Shown here: in pieces, positions 12,801 through 23,612 of the stretch
Position numbering within the stretch: position 1 is the stretch's first letter
Layout of the letters: every line of letters starts with the position of its first letter
Assembly (NCBI GenBank): GCA_016617855.1
Contig: JAECUM010003715.1
Location: 62,001-126,000 of the forward strand
Origin: Megalonaias nervosa
Taxonomy: Eukaryota > Mollusca > Bivalvia > Unionida > Unionidae
Direction of reading: 5' to 3'
Length of the DNA: 64,000 bases
Made by a program: the position numbers and the translations under genes
The notes under the pieces: model-generated
The model's input: only the letters and a program-made list of their open reading frames with translations
What the model was told of the DNA's origin: nothing
Database searches by the model: none

Positions 12801-15461
12801 ACATTTTTTGTGGAAAGAAATATGAAATTATAGTAGCACTCTTGCTTCATACTACAGAAAACTGAAAATGCTACATCAATGTAACTTGCAGATAGAGCGA
12901 GTGCAGAACAAGTCCCTGTACCAAAAGTACAAAGCTAAAAAGAAATATATGGATCAGCATAGCAAAGGAGGGGTAAACAAGAAGGAACTGTGGCATGGAA
13001 CTGATGGTACCAATATTGCTAATATCAATAGCAATGGATTCAAAATGAGTTACGGTGGAAGTGGTAAGTGTTTTGGAGGAATTTACTCTCCAACTAGCAT
13101 CCACTCAGAATCTCTGGTCTATCAGTTCTTATGAGGAAATAGGGTCTATATTTCGTGTTTGCTTTGTAGGTGTCAATTGCCAGCAGTCTTTGTCATCAAT
13201 TTCATTACTTCTGTGCCGTTTGTAAAGTTGGGCCACATGTCTATAGATGTAAGAAATAAAACAGTCTTCCATAGTTCAAAGCAGATATGATGTATGAATA
13301 TGCTAAGGCCTCAAAAAGAAGAATGCTTAACTGTAATATTGTTTTTTGAGGGGTTACTGATTTACATGCATGAATCCAAGATCTGAAAAGTTCTGTATTC
13401 AACCATATATGTTGGTTAGATCAAAAGTTTTATTGGCACATACTACGGGCAACCAGACATCAGTCAGAGTTCTCATATATCGTTATATTAAATTGTCTTT
13501 GATTTATTTTTCCAATAACACCTTAACAAAGTAAAATTCAAAGTTCTATAGGTCTAGCTAACAGATTGTTTCTTTGTCAGGCAAACATGTTCCCAATGAA
13601 GATTAATTCAGAGGTGGCTAGGCCTAAGTTACAGTTTCTTTATTAGACAATCAGAAATGGTGTCCTTGACTAAGCTTGTTTTGTTGGTATATTTTTCCTG
13701 TTGTATCAACACTATAACCACAAAACATATTAATGACAAAAGAGGTGTGAAAGCTTATTTCCAGTAATTTAACAATTGCCCCAGGGTCAGTACTAATAGA
13801 CATTACAATAGTACCTCACATCATGTTTATTTTACCCATGTGTATCAGCAATGATATCTTGAGAAATAACTTTCTTTGCCCTCCTCCAAGACTAATTTGG
13901 GAACCTGATCAAAATAAAACTTCATCCTTCAACTTTACAAGGAAATGCCCATTAATTAGGTGTTACACGTTTTCAATTTAGCAAGTCAGCTTACTGTCAA
14001 TATTAATGAACTTTTATAAACTGCAGAGTGGAATAAATAATTTTTGGGTGAAATTCTGTAGTACAATTTTCTGAAAGAAGAACATGATTTTTGTTAATAA
14101 TTAGTTTGAGAGGACACCTGTTAATCATGGAAGGATAATACTAACACTAAGGCAGCAGCAAATCCGGAACTGAAAATGATACATTTTTTAGTACATTTAA
14201 TATATAGGCATACAAATGTTTTCTTTTTTGTCACAACTCATTATATCTCCTTTGAATGTTTTTATATTAAATTTCACAAATATATGGCCAGCCACTGCAT
14301 AATTTTGGGGAAAATGACTGCCAGGAGCCTTTAAAATTTTAGGATCTCTGACTGATAGAAAAGTAAATACGATGTTCCCATGATATAACTGAATTTAAAG
14401 TTCTTTAAAATTCGGTGTGTTATTGTAATACTTGGTTATTTGCCTGTCCTAGGATGAGAATAAAAAAAGGTATAAAAAATAGTGATGAGTGAGTTTGAAT
14501 GAAACTTTGAACATAAAAATACCAAGAAAGTTAAACTAGATTGGGATTCTGCCATGAGTTTGGAACTCACATCCTCTGCCATGACTTTGGAACTCACAAC
14601 CTCTTGTTTGGCAGCTGGGACACACAGACAAATGTGGATGTTTATATATAAGACGTAAGGTTGTTGAGCCAGATTTAAAAAGATTTTTCAACTCATTTAA
14701 TTGGATGTAGACTACATGTATCTATTCTATGGAAAAAACATTTTGGCATAATTATGAAATATTTTAGTATGGTATATCAGATTTATGCATTTTTGTTACC
14801 TGTCTTAATGTTAGGTGTAACCTTGATAACTAGTTTCATATCAGCATAGCTAAATATTATAGTCTGGACAACAAAATTTAAGATAGTACAGATCATTTCA
14901 ATTTGGCAAAGAGTCTTCAGTCATTTAAGGACCATTGTATATATTGTAGTTACACTATAGTACATGTGTACATGGGCCTAAATTTCATGCTAAAATATAT
15001 TGAATTAGATATCATTGAAGGACTACCGATATGGAACATTTTGTCTATTTTTTGAAAATATGTTTGGGTGTGTGGAAATTATAAATGTGTGTGATATTTG
15101 ACATGTTTCTTTTTCATTAGGCTTCCATGATGCTGGCACCTGCTTTGCTGTTGATGCTTTCTATGCTGTCAGTGGTTACTCTAATCCAGGTGTACAGAGA
15201 CAGAGTCATGTCAATTGCTACTGTCTTCCTGATGCAAATGGGCTTCGCCATATTTACCTGGCCAATGTTTTGACAGGGGAAAGTGTAGTTGCTAAATTGG
15301 GAACTCATGCCATTCCTGTCAAAAGATCCTCTCTCCAAGACTACCATTATGCCTCAGATAGAGAGTATGACTCTATCACAGACAATATGGCAAATCCCCA
15401 AATGTTTGTCATATTTCATTATGTGCAAGCATATCCTTTGTATCATATTACATTCCGTTAA
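617..15461 (+). CDS. PARP10/14/15-like ADP-ribosyltransferase, 3' part of gene (5 exons)
   Basis: Join of 617-813, 3016-3190, 8090-8292, 12892-13063 and 15121-15461, all bounded by AG/GT with compatible phases (0, 1, 0, 1). The 5' end lies upstream of the window. The first two exons encode a region resembling the KH-like repeats of PARP14-type proteins; the last three encode a PARP catalytic domain. Landmarks are WTKM...VTLNPSDKEY, IERVQN, ELWHGTD (the NAD-binding His), GTCFAVDA (normally GTYFA), LPDANGLRHIY, VLTGE, YDSITDN and the C-terminal AYPLYHITF. Family members mono-ADP-ribosylate proteins and many act in stress or antiviral responses. The second triad residue is Cys instead of Tyr, and the PARP1 Glu position aligns near Met, so activity is uncertain. 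No macro or WWE domain lies in the window. The gene assignment is firm; the exact orthologue is not. Confidence 0.85.
814..3015 (+). other. Intron a-b with 147-bp repeat block
   Basis: No coding signal. The stretch holds a diverged repeat block at about 1735-2370 and otherwise AT-rich unique-looking sequence. The short ORFs at 845-1147 and 1331-1650 have no recognisable product. Confidence 0.6.
1735..2370. repeat. Diverged ~147-bp tandem repeat, about 4.5 units
   Basis: Variants of gccatcttgaaaatcttgct recur near 1757, 1908, 2050, 2199 and 2338. Each is followed by a tcctcc..., a ggtcatatcaacatg-like and an ataaatgaaa-like segment in the same order. Units are diverged, so the array is old. 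Confidence 0.65.
3016..3190 (+). CDS. PARP-like gene, exon b
   Basis: Acceptor acattttag ends at 3015 and donor a|gtaagt follows 3190. Translation starts VTELEGMGQG and ends AQHTM plus one base that completes a Ser codon with the next exon. The segment KKGVIQVSGTHKDV looks like a KH-type or PARP14-type repeat strand-turn-helix. Confidence 0.7.
4232..5224. repeat. ~41-bp minisatellite, about 24 units
   Basis: The consensus resembles ttagattcaatttatcacac followed by tcagtattgtgtagttgaatg. Units are mostly 41 bp with some shortened 35-bp variants in 4370-4560. Divergence between units is moderate. Confidence 0.9.
6577..6660. repeat. Dispersed repeat shared with 36328-36410
   Basis: About 84 bp containing acaaaacttgttggttt and accatag...gtaaca is also present at 36328-36410 in the same orientation. 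No coding content is visible; it is probably a fragment of an unrecognised transposon. Confidence 0.6.
7247..8081. repeat. 54-bp minisatellite adjoining a splice acceptor
   Basis: About 15 units of 54 bp built around gattgatctcatacttctg and gtgtaagttaaatattactg. The last partial unit reads gattgacctcatacattgcag, and its final AG is the acceptor used by exon c, so the repeat unit and the 3' splice site share sequence. Confidence 0.9.
8090..8292 (+). CDS. PARP-like gene, exon c (start of catalytic domain)
   Basis: Acceptor attgcag ends at 8089 and donor aag|gtaat follows 8292. It encodes the typical PARP10/14/15 entry to the catalytic domain (LPSSWTKM, VTLNPSDKEYKDV, then KLTVIK). The last residue joins in phase to IERVQN of the next exon. 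Confidence 0.85.
8445..11740 (+). mobile_element. Decayed Nimb-like LINE in intron c-d
   Basis: 8445-8610 aligns by eye with the 5' leader of the LINE at 53440 (shared atacactactttggcctc). 8820-9070 carries ORF1-like residues (IPTNTYILTF, SIKAG). 10085-10380 gives reverse-transcriptase remnants in shifting frames (QGSTLSVTLFSVNINSI, then GCSLYV). 10560-10800 gives VEANEPSLY-like thumb residues, 11050-11420 RNase H remnants (YTDG, then KAAKAA), and 11620-11730 a C-terminal Cys/His-like region. There are many stops and frameshifts. The order follows an intact I-superfamily LINE, so this appears to be a single old insertion, itself disrupted around 9350-10080. Confidence 0.75.
9358..9905. repeat. 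Diverged direct repeat pair, ~230 bp each
   Basis: 9358-9590 and 9684-9905 share gtgtatgggta, ttttattgctgt, tctcactgggctgaa, and a gggcac...aaattttgt block in the same order. No coding signal. The pair interrupts the LINE relic. Confidence 0.65.
11765..12010 (+). mobile_element. tRNA-derived SINE, mollusc type
   Basis: An A-box-like stretch (cctaagggttacagcg) and a B-box-like stretch (gcggcttcaaacc) lie about 40 bp apart, as in a tRNA head. A conserved body follows (tggtgctcagcattaag, ggactggtcggcctggtgtc). I recall closely similar bodies as dispersed repeats in bivalve genomes; that is memory, not a search. The 3' limit is uncertain. Confidence 0.6.
12892..13063 (+). CDS. PARP-like gene, exon d (catalytic His)
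   Basis: Acceptor cttgcag ends at 12891 and donor agtg|gtaagt follows 13063. It encodes IERVQNKSLYQKY and ELWHGTDGTNIANI. The WHGT His corresponds to the NAD-ribose-binding His of the ART H-Y-E triad. It ends one base into a Gly codon. Confidence 0.9.
13064..15120 (+). other. Intron d-e, nothing recognised
   Basis: About 2 kb of AT-rich intron. The only structure seen is a short direct duplication near 14552-14610 (ctgccatgagtttggaactcac, repeated once with one change). No coding potential or known repeat was identified. Confidence 0.5.
15121..15461 (+). CDS. PARP-like gene, terminal exon
   Basis: Acceptor ttttcattag ends at 15120; the stop codon is at 15459-15461. It encodes GFHDAGTCFAVDAFYAV, the YCLPDANGLRHIY strand, VLTGE, YDSITDN and AYPLYHITF, the end of the ART fold. 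In relatives the second motif is GTYFAVNA; here the Tyr codon is tgc (Cys). A short insertion (SNPGVQRQSHVN) precedes the LPDANG strand compared with vertebrate PARP14 as I remember it. Confidence 0.9.
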
Positions 15462-15569
15462 GTTGTTATTGTCGTTTTGTCAGAGTGTTTTGGGACACAA
15501 ATTTAAAAATGTAAAAGGTATGAAATTTATTTTGACAAGAATCTACATTCTCTCACCATAAACATGGAG

Positions 15570-15575
15570 AATAAA
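15570..15575 (+). promoter_or_regulatory. Candidate poly(A) signal of the PARP-like gene
   Basis: A canonical AATAAA lies 109 bp after the stop codon of the terminal exon. Confidence 0.5.
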
Positions 15576-15802
15576 GAAGTGTTTATTTTACAAAATAGAT
15601 TCCTATTTTGGAGTCATGTGCCAAAACGACAATGCATAGTACAGTATAACAGTGTGACATCATGAAATTAGTGCATAGCTGATGGTGTAACAAGATGCTC
15701 TTGCCGTAGTTCTAGGTCAGTAGAGTGCAATCATTGTGTTCATTTTTCATGTTTGAATGAAAATAATGACCTAATAAGAGGTATCTGATTTCAATATCAA
15801 TA

Positions 15803-15880
15803 CTGTTTACAACTGAGCAACTTTCTGTTTACATAATCAAATGCTGTTTACAACTGAGCAACTTTCTGTTTGCATAATTA
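15803..15880. repeat. 41-bp direct duplication
   Basis: ctgtttacaactgagcaact with its following ttctgttt segment occurs at 15803 and again at 15844 with one or two changes. Confidence 0.7.
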
Positions 15881-17479
15881 CATCATATTGCAGTGCTCTG
15901 AGACTATTTAAATTAACATTCAAAACAGGTATTGATCTATAGAAATGGATACATCTTTTCATGTCATTAATGTTTATTTTAAAATATGTTCAAAGATTAA
16001 AAACAAAATGAGTTAATATTGACAAATTGGAAGGAAAGGTTGCTAATTCAATTCTACTTTTTTCTAGTATCTGGAAATATATTTGCCTAAGTAATGCAAC
16101 ATAATATTTATTCATTTTTGTTCTTTTCATTCAGGGTAAAATTACTTTAGCATGCACAGTACAGATCACATGATTTTTTGAAACCTCATGCTTCTCAATA
16201 GGCGACTTAATACCCTCCACTTTCACTCCATTATAATGATTTGCTGAGGAGGACTAAATTTATTATGAATACCTTCAAATCACTAGCATGCCTCAGCAGG
16301 CATGCTGATGGCAACTTTACTGTGGCGGGGCTGGTCAACATTACTGATTGACATTTGAACAGCCAATGACTTACAGGTTCTCTCAATAAAGATCTTAAAG
16401 TAAAAGGCTTTCACTTTGTTGTCCTCTTGTAGAATTAAATCTGTACTTAATTGAATTATATTCTCAATATCTAAGGTGACTAAGTTATTAGGCTTTGGGG
16501 ACGAAATTTAAAATGGCCACTAAAATTTTAAAATAGGTCACCCATTGGCTTCTAAAGTTTGAAAAGTACTTACAGCACTGGAGTTGTCAGCAAAACAAAT
16601 GGTATTGATTAATATTTTAATTTTGTAAATCTGTTATTTTACCATACTACACAGAACAAGTCATTTCAGGTGTAAAGTATGATATGCCCTATCAAGTGGA
16701 GGGATCAAATTTGGGTCCTCCTTTGGGTCCTCAATATCAATCTGTATATTCTGATTTTGACTACAACAGAAAAGGACTTTTGTTACTTAATTTCAGCCTT
16801 GATGTAGACATAGTGTGCAATGCTTTTAGTTTTAAGTTCAAAGGTAGATGTTGGATCATAAATTTCAAGTTTATATCATAGTATATATACAAGTTAAAAG
16901 TTATTTCCCATGTGACTGGATTGAATTTTAATTGAAAATAGTGATGATAGACTCAGTGAGAGGAAATTTGTGTATTAGATTGTTTATAGGATAAATGCAT
17001 TCTGTATACGATAAATTCCTTGTGTATCAGATAAATACATTCGAGTTACAACAAATACAGTGCTAATAAAAAGTTATGTAAAGAAAGTACAAATTTTGAT
17101 AAACTGTGAGTTTTCTTTGAAAATTTGTGGATTGGATTGATTTTAGTCTTTCTATGTCTGTGACATATTGTCCATGTTCTTTTACCAAATGACACATATC
17201 ATGGTATGATCTGAAATTCTGCTGTACACCACAGCACAATATTTTGTGTGGTACCCAGATCAAGACCCTCTACTTGTTACTGTGATAATTCAGCTAGTTG
17301 CATTGATTATTAAGTCTGAACATACCAAGTTACATGGTCATGTGAGTATAATACCCAGTTTTCTTCATCCTTGCATGACCTATTTTGTTTTTTTCCTTAT
17401 AATCAATAATTGAAATGATAACAGATTCTTTGATAGGGCAGTAGATAATTCTTTGGTACAAATCATTAATCAGCTGCAG

Positions 17480-17855
17480 ATAGATCTGGTATGAAAAGAG
17501 TTGCCAAGAAGTCCCCTTTTTAGGGTCCATCTCAGATAGATTTGGTATGAAAAGAGTTGTCAAGAAGTCCCTCTTGAGGGGTCCATCTCAGATAGATCTG
17601 GTCTGAAAAGAGTTGTCAAGATGTCCCCTTTTAGGGGTCCATCAGTTTTGGTATGAAAAGAGCTGTCAAGAAGTCCCATTTTTAGGGGTCCATCTCAGAT
17701 GATCTAGTATGAAAAGAGTTGTCAAGAAGTCCCCTTTTTAGGGTCCATGTCAGATCTGGCTTAAAAAGAGTGATCAAGAAGTCCCCTTTTTTAGGGGTCC
17801 ATGTCTGATAGATCTGGTATGAAAGAAGTGATCAAGAAGTCCACATTTATGGGTC
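17480..17855. repeat. ~56-bp minisatellite, about 7 units
   Basis: Units contain tagatctggtatgaaaagag, then tcaagaagtccc and aggggtccatctcaga. Spacing between the first two units is 56 bp; later units lose or gain a few bases. Confidence 0.85.
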
Positions 17856-17939
17856 CAACAACAGAGTTCCAGGCTAAAATGGTTTGAGCCTTTTCAGGGT
17901 GTATTTTTTTAATCCTCCTAACCCTGACTCATTTGATTC

Positions 17940-18610
17940 ATCAAACTCCATGAATAATACAGAATGGGATGGTCTAGATGCAAGTGTTACAGAGGATAAA
18001 TAAATTTTATGAAATGGAAAGCTCCAGGATGTGATTAAGTTGTGAAATTGTATAGCCCCTGAATATTACTCTATAGCATTAATTGTATATTTGTTTCATA
18101 CAACGTTTAATGCCTTATACTGGTGTGTTATAAACAGCTACAATTTTTCCACTTCTTAGAAATTAAATAAAGTGACATAAATAATTACAGGGAAATAAGA
18201 CTTGTCAGTTATGAGTACAGGTTTACTAATATTGTGAATAAAATGCCCACTCAGTGCCACTGAGTGGATACAGCAAAAGCATATAATGTGTGTAGAACTA
18301 GTGGGGCTTACATGCTACAGTACTGATAATGACATATATATTCTGAATACTTGTATTTGGAAATATTTGAGGAAGAAGCAAAGGTGGATTTTATTGTGCA
18401 TTTATAGATTTTGAGAATGCATTTATAAGGACTGATAGGAAAGCTCTGGTATAAGCTGTAGATATTTAACTTGAGTACAGAAATGCTGAAAATGTTACAG
18501 GCAGTACCTGTAGGTGTCAGAGCTTGTATTAGAACTTCAAGTGGATTCAGGGATGTCTTTTAGTGTCCAGAATCTGTTAGACAGAGATGCTTATTGCTAC
18601 CACATATGTT
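17940..18610 (+). mobile_element. LINE reverse-transcriptase relic
   Basis: In mixed + frames one can read remnants of RT order: an EDK-type helix, a YREIRLVSYE-like stretch (motif 2a, usually NYRGISLLS), FIDFENAF near 18400 (motif 3, catalytic Asp region), then GVRACIRTSSG near 18515. Stops and frameshifts are frequent. It differs from the Nimb-like copies and resembles RTE/L1-like RTs in wording, but the clade is not certain. Confidence 0.5.
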
Positions 18611-20250
18611 CTTACTTTTTCATTAGCATCATCTAAAACCTAGATCAGTGATAGCCAAACACTTCCAAATTCCAAAACCAAAGATAGATTTTAACACAGT
18701 TTTCTACTCTGGGACCATTATGTGCAATAATAATGCAAAAGAAATCAAAGAGTTTTCTTAAATATCACCTTTTCACCATGGATATTTTTAAATGGATGAA
18801 ATCAAATCTTAATTAACACCACTTCCTCTGGCTAGATTTCTGTATAAAAGTATGTGTTGGTATGGAACAGTTTAACTAGGGAACACTGATAGTCACGTCA
18901 TCTTTTGGTGTTAACAATACAACCAAAGTCTGGATGCAGGTCTCTGTGCAGTTATAGGGTGTCTAAACCTACCTCGAACTGGGTTGGATTCCAAGGTCCA
19001 TAGTGAAACCTCTACCATTTGTCACATTTTCACAGTGTGTGTTTCTCCTCCTTCTTTGTCCATTTCCTGTTAGGTATCTTACATTTTGTTTCTTGAAATA
19101 GCAGAATGTACTACTTTCATAATTTCATTTATGTTTTCTTTTATTTGAAATAAACTTGATGTTTATGAATGGTATTTTGTTTTTCTCATTATTTGCTTTG
19201 CTACGATTTCAATCAAATAATTGGATATCACAGCAAAAGCTACTTTTAACATTCTTGGCACTGTATTGTTGGTTGGTTGTTCTATCATCATCTGCTTGAG
19301 ATCTATTATTGTTTTATGTTTGCATCAGGATGCACTTTATCGTATGATTAATGACATAGTTCCATGGCTTTTTCTGGCAAACCACAGGGCAAGTTTCAAC
19401 AGAATTTAGCAGTGATCATCTAGATGTAGAGGCCTTTTAAGTTGATGCAGTTTGTGCCAATCTGCTATGAAATGTTGCCATTGTTACTAAAACTACCTTT
19501 TTAAAAACATTGTCTTGTTAAAACAGCACAACAGAATTTAATCACTTTTAACACACGGTACCCTAGCAAGAAGGCCTATCAGGATTACAGAAATGGTCTG
19601 ATTTGCCTTCAGATGTGGCTGCTATTGCTAATTTATACCAAAAATATCTTTAAATGACTTCTCCAACATCACATAACAGAATTTCATCAAAATTGACAAG
19701 AAGCCTAGTATTTTTTCAAAATGATGTCAGTTTGCCATGAAATTGACCATGGCTTCCATAAAACAACAATATTTCAGTACAAAGGCTTTTCAGATTATTA
19801 TGTTTATGCCAATTCTCCATCAAATGCTCATTTTACTGAACATGTTAAACTTTGAAATGTTTTATCAATAATAATGATAATAAACCATTAGAATGAATTT
19901 AAGAAAATTCGTTTGAAAACATAATGATTAAAAAGAATTTAACAGTGCTGATCTGCCTTCAAATATGCACAAAGTGGAGGAACATTGAAACAATTATTTT
20001 CTTAATTGGTGTATTGTACTCAGATTAGTCAACTGATCATGTGTTTGACTATTAGACAGTTGTCAACTAGGTGAACGATCTCGGACCCAGTTATGTCTGT
20101 TGTATTATTAATGACATGATTTTGAAAGTTGTGCTGCTTTATGAATGTTACTTTAAGAACAGTAACATTACACTATTTATTAATTGATTCTAAAGGCATA
20201 TAAAATAACAAAAAACTTGCATTTAATATTGGTTTTTATATTGGTTTCAG

Positions 20251-20352
20251 ATTGATCTATCAAAAGACACAGAAGTAAGCAAGGTTAAATTGAACATAAA
20301 TGCATTTGCACTTGTCAAAGACAAAAATTGCAATGTTCATGCTAAACTTTGA
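20251..20352 (+). CDS. Possible orphan terminal exon
   Basis: A good acceptor (ttatattggtttcag) ends at 20250. The open frame runs IDLSKDTEVSKVKLNINAF... to a TGA at 20350-20352, and AATAAA follows at 20357-20362. The residues are non-repetitive. I do not recognise the protein and found no partner exon, so it may be a terminal exon of an unresolved gene or chance. Confidence 0.3.
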   Translation: MDLSKDTEVSKVKLNINAFALVKDKNCNVHAKL

Positions 20353-20485
20353 AGACAATAAATTGAGATGTAAAGATTTTTTTGATGAATTGTTGTTTAA
20401 TATTTTGTACTCTCTTTGAAAAAGACGACATGTAAATTAGTGAAATTCAGCATATATCCTATAATAATGTGCTTAATGACCTATT

Positions 20486-20585
20486 GCATCATTATCGCAT
20501 GACAACTCTGGCATCATTATCGCATGACAACTCTGGCATCATTATCGCATGACAACTCTGGCATCATTATCGCATGACAACTCTG
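20486..20585. repeat. Four perfect 25-bp tandem copies
   Basis: gcatcattatcgcatgacaa plus ctctg is repeated exactly at 20486, 20511, 20536 and 20561. A fifth copy starts (gcat) and diverges. Confidence 0.95.
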
Positions 20586-20729
20586 GCATATAGAGCTTGG
20601 ATACTAACTAACAAGAACTTAATTTTGTCTGTCAGATTCATTGAGAACTTCATAGTGAAAATACAATTGGAGATACTGTTTGAAATCCCTAATGACCATT
20701 TACAAATGTTGACAGTCTTTGCTTTTAAT

Positions 20730-22680
20730 TTTTTCATGCGATAAGGAATGAATCTTGAATGGTTATGGGTTGATACTTCAGGCATATCAACAAACATGTA
20801 GGAATTGTTGGAAATAAACTGGACAAACCCACGTTAATTTGCAAGGGAAAAAGAGCTACTATTTGATAGGTGGTGCTCAGCCAATAAGGCTGGTCAAGAT
20901 TTGATAACCTTCGACCACATATATTAGTTGAAGAATTCGAGAAATTTGCTTCTGTAGTGATTTCAGGACCTATTTTGATGAGCAAAAGGTAAACACTTTG
21001 GAAAAATACAGCACGAACATTGTCAATAAGTCTTCCTCTAGTCAGTTGTTTGTTAAAAAAAAAATCATCTCAGTTTCATCCAATTACTTCCAATTCTCAA
21101 TCTGGCACAACATTAGGAATCCAGTTTCTGATAAATCCTCATTTCTTCCTGTGTGCACGTATTGTAAGCAGAAAGATGGAGCTATTCCAATGCTCATGTT
21201 TGTAAGAGGTCAAGATATGGTATTCTATTGAAAGCAACACTTTGATTGAGTAAAGAAAACAGTTTCACTTTATTTTGGAGAATTATCAAGCAATCCCAAC
21301 AAAAAGGTCCTTATTATTGATGATTCTACCAATCTTATACCTATTAAAATATTAAATGAGAGGAGCTTCTTTGGAGTCATTTATTATCAGGTACTTTCTT
21401 GGAGAAGTTTTCTTATAGTGAAAGTGTTCTTATTCAGGGTGTGATTTTGTTAATGTTCCTCTGCTTTGCATAGACTTAGTCTCAGGATCTGTGACTGTTG
21501 GAACAGTTCTTTATTCATTGGGAGTATTCATATATTACTAGGCAATGACCCAGCTGAAGATAAAGTAGTGGTTAAGCCATTTGTAACTGACAAGCCTTTT
21601 AGATCTTAAAGTCAATCTTGTTGAGATTAAAATCCCTGATTTATACCCTGTTTGTGCAGTTACTAGAGCTATGGCAGAAGGAGCTCTTGAGAATGGTGTT
21701 GATAGGCAATTATTCCTTTGGTTGACACATTTATTGGTCAGTTTTTTGATGGGGTTACTTTTGCTCCTGGTGTTGATGAAGCAAGAGATATTGATCACAG
21801 GGATCCTCTTTCTACTATTAATTCTCTTTATTCTAATCAAGGTAACAAAACAATCTGATTAAAATCAGATCTCCCATGTCATGCGCGAAAATCTGACAGC
21901 GACCGCTTATGGGTCAAGTTCTGGTGACCATTATTATTACCATAATTGCTAATATTATCAACCATTCAAATATTTTGGCGTTTGGGAGACAAGGCAGTGT
22001 GGCTGAAGAGTATCAATGTGTGCCGAACGATTTGATTCACTTTAAGAATTTTGAAAGCCACATTTCCATTGGCTAATTCAGAGGTTATCAGAAATCGACC
22101 CCTAAGCGGTCACTGTCAGATATTTATGTAGGACTGTGGAGATCTGATTTGAGTCAGAGTGGGTAACAGAACCAAATCGCTCATTGTTCAACACAAAGTC
22201 CAGACATCTGGGTTTTTTCAGAGGGTTATTAGCGAAACTGGAGCCAGACAAGCACCATTCTGATATTTTGTAAAAAATAAAATGCGGTCCTTATATGAAA
22301 ATACAGACTATCTGAGGTACCCGCTGGTTACGAGTGGTCAATGAGCTATCAAGTTGTTTTTCCTACGTCGTATATACAGGAAAGGCTTGGTCTAGTCCAC
22401 AAAACTCTCTTGGCTGGTCATTTAGGAGTTACTAAGATTTATCACAAGATCTTGAATCACTTGTATCGGCCGAAAATTAAAAGCGATGTTTCTAAATATT
22501 GTATATCTTCTCACACATGTCAAATGATAGGAAAATCCAATCAGAAGTACGTAAGGCTTACGTACAACACATTCCTGCATTTAATGAACCATTTAGCAGG
22601 ATATTATGATAGACTGTGTCGGTCCTTTACCTCAGAGTCAGACAAATGATAATTGTTCATAATGTATGCGTCTGCAAACG
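20730..22680 (+). mobile_element. Decayed Ty3/gypsy relic (CsRn1-like wording)
   Basis: The + strand gives remnants in pol order. A gag-like C-x2-C region (CTYCKQKDG) lies near 21160. A LGNDPAEDKVV-like spacer near 21536 is followed by PDLYPVCAVTRAMAEG-like residues near 21630-21680 in shifting frames. At 22341-22640 there is an integrase zinc-binding region (AGHLGVTKIYHKIL, then a Cys-rich stretch in which the usual CxxC has lost one Cys). RT and RNase H are not visible. The wording recalls CsRn1-type gypsy elements. It is interrupted by a MITE at 21850-22161. Confidence 0.6.
21850..22161. mobile_element. Nested MITE with ~58-bp terminal inverted repeats
   Basis: The left end contains aaatcagatctcc and, about 35 bp in, atctgacagcgaccgctta. 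The right end carries the reverse complement (taagcggtcactgtcagat ... ggagatctgattt). Flanks are ggtaacaa at 21841 and ggtaacag at 22162, an 8-bp target duplication with one change, which would fit a hAT-like origin. There is no coding capacity. It sits inside the gypsy relic. Confidence 0.75.
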
Positions 22681-23339
22681 AGTCCTCAATATTTGTATAG
22701 GCTCTTTTAGACCCACACATAATCCATCAATATCAACACAGATTTTTGGGGGGTGGGGGGGGGGGTGATGATTTATCGGTGTAGATTTAGTCCTGCGCAT
22801 GCTCTGCTGTTTGCATTCAATCGAGAAAGTTGAATGGATTCCGGTTGTTTTACACATTGGGAGTTTAATCATTCTATTTTGGTCGGTTACACTATTCAAT
22901 CATGTTTATATACCAAAGCATCATATAGTAATAGGTAAGGTAGTAAACATAACATTTTTTTTGGTCTGCCCCATACCGTGCCGTTCTGGTAAGTCACTGG
23001 TCCCCCCCCACCACCACCACGTTCCAGATTTCTACTGTCCCTGGTATAATCAAAACTAATTACAGTTACTGTTTTCATTTTTTTTTCCTATTAAATATGA
23101 ATGTTTATCCCATTTTGATAAAAACTAGACTGCAATTTGAGAAATTTGCAGTCTTTTTGTGTTGATACTGCCAATGTCATGAAATTGCACCCTTGATGTG
23201 TGCCTTTATTGTAATAACTTTCATTTGTTTAGTCACTGAGGCAACAATGTATGCTATCATTTGCAATGTGGCGTCGATCACATTTTTAATTTCAGAAACT
23301 GTTTGGGACCAACGTTCGAGTTAAATTCGAAGTATATCA

Positions 23340-23343
23340 ATAC
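23340..23343. repeat. Target-site duplication (left), ATAC
   Basis: ATAC directly precedes the TGTAGC end of the LTR. The same four bases follow the other LTR at 28599-28602. Confidence 0.75.
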
Positions 23344-23612
23344 TGTAGCAGAACACTCCCTCGGCTACACTGCCCCGAGTCTCGCTATCTCGGGTTCTTT
23401 AGGATAGGTCTTATAGTTGGAGTGATACCCCGCTGAATCTGTCTAAGGACTGGCACTCCAGAGTGTGACAGATTTCTACCTCAGCGGGATACCGTCTTAT
23501 TTCTGGCTTCTTGTGTGTCGCCGACTTGGTCTCAGTCGCCGACTAGGTCGCAGACTTGTCGCAGGGTCGCCAACTGGTCGCAGTCGCCGACTTGTCGCAG
23601 GGTCGCTGATTG
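23344..23612 (-). repeat. Truncated 3' LTR of gypsy element
   Basis: The sequence matches the 27667-27950 part of the 5' LTR almost base for base (tgtagcagaacactccctcg versus tgtagcggaacactccctcg). It then breaks at about 23612, where integrase coding sequence begins directly. Roughly the U3-proximal two thirds of the LTR are missing. Confidence 0.85.

Noticed and set aside
20998..21231. ORF with CTYCKQK as a host zinc-finger gene
   Set aside because: Position before the gypsy-like VTRAMA and integrase remnants makes it a degraded gag region rather than a host gene.
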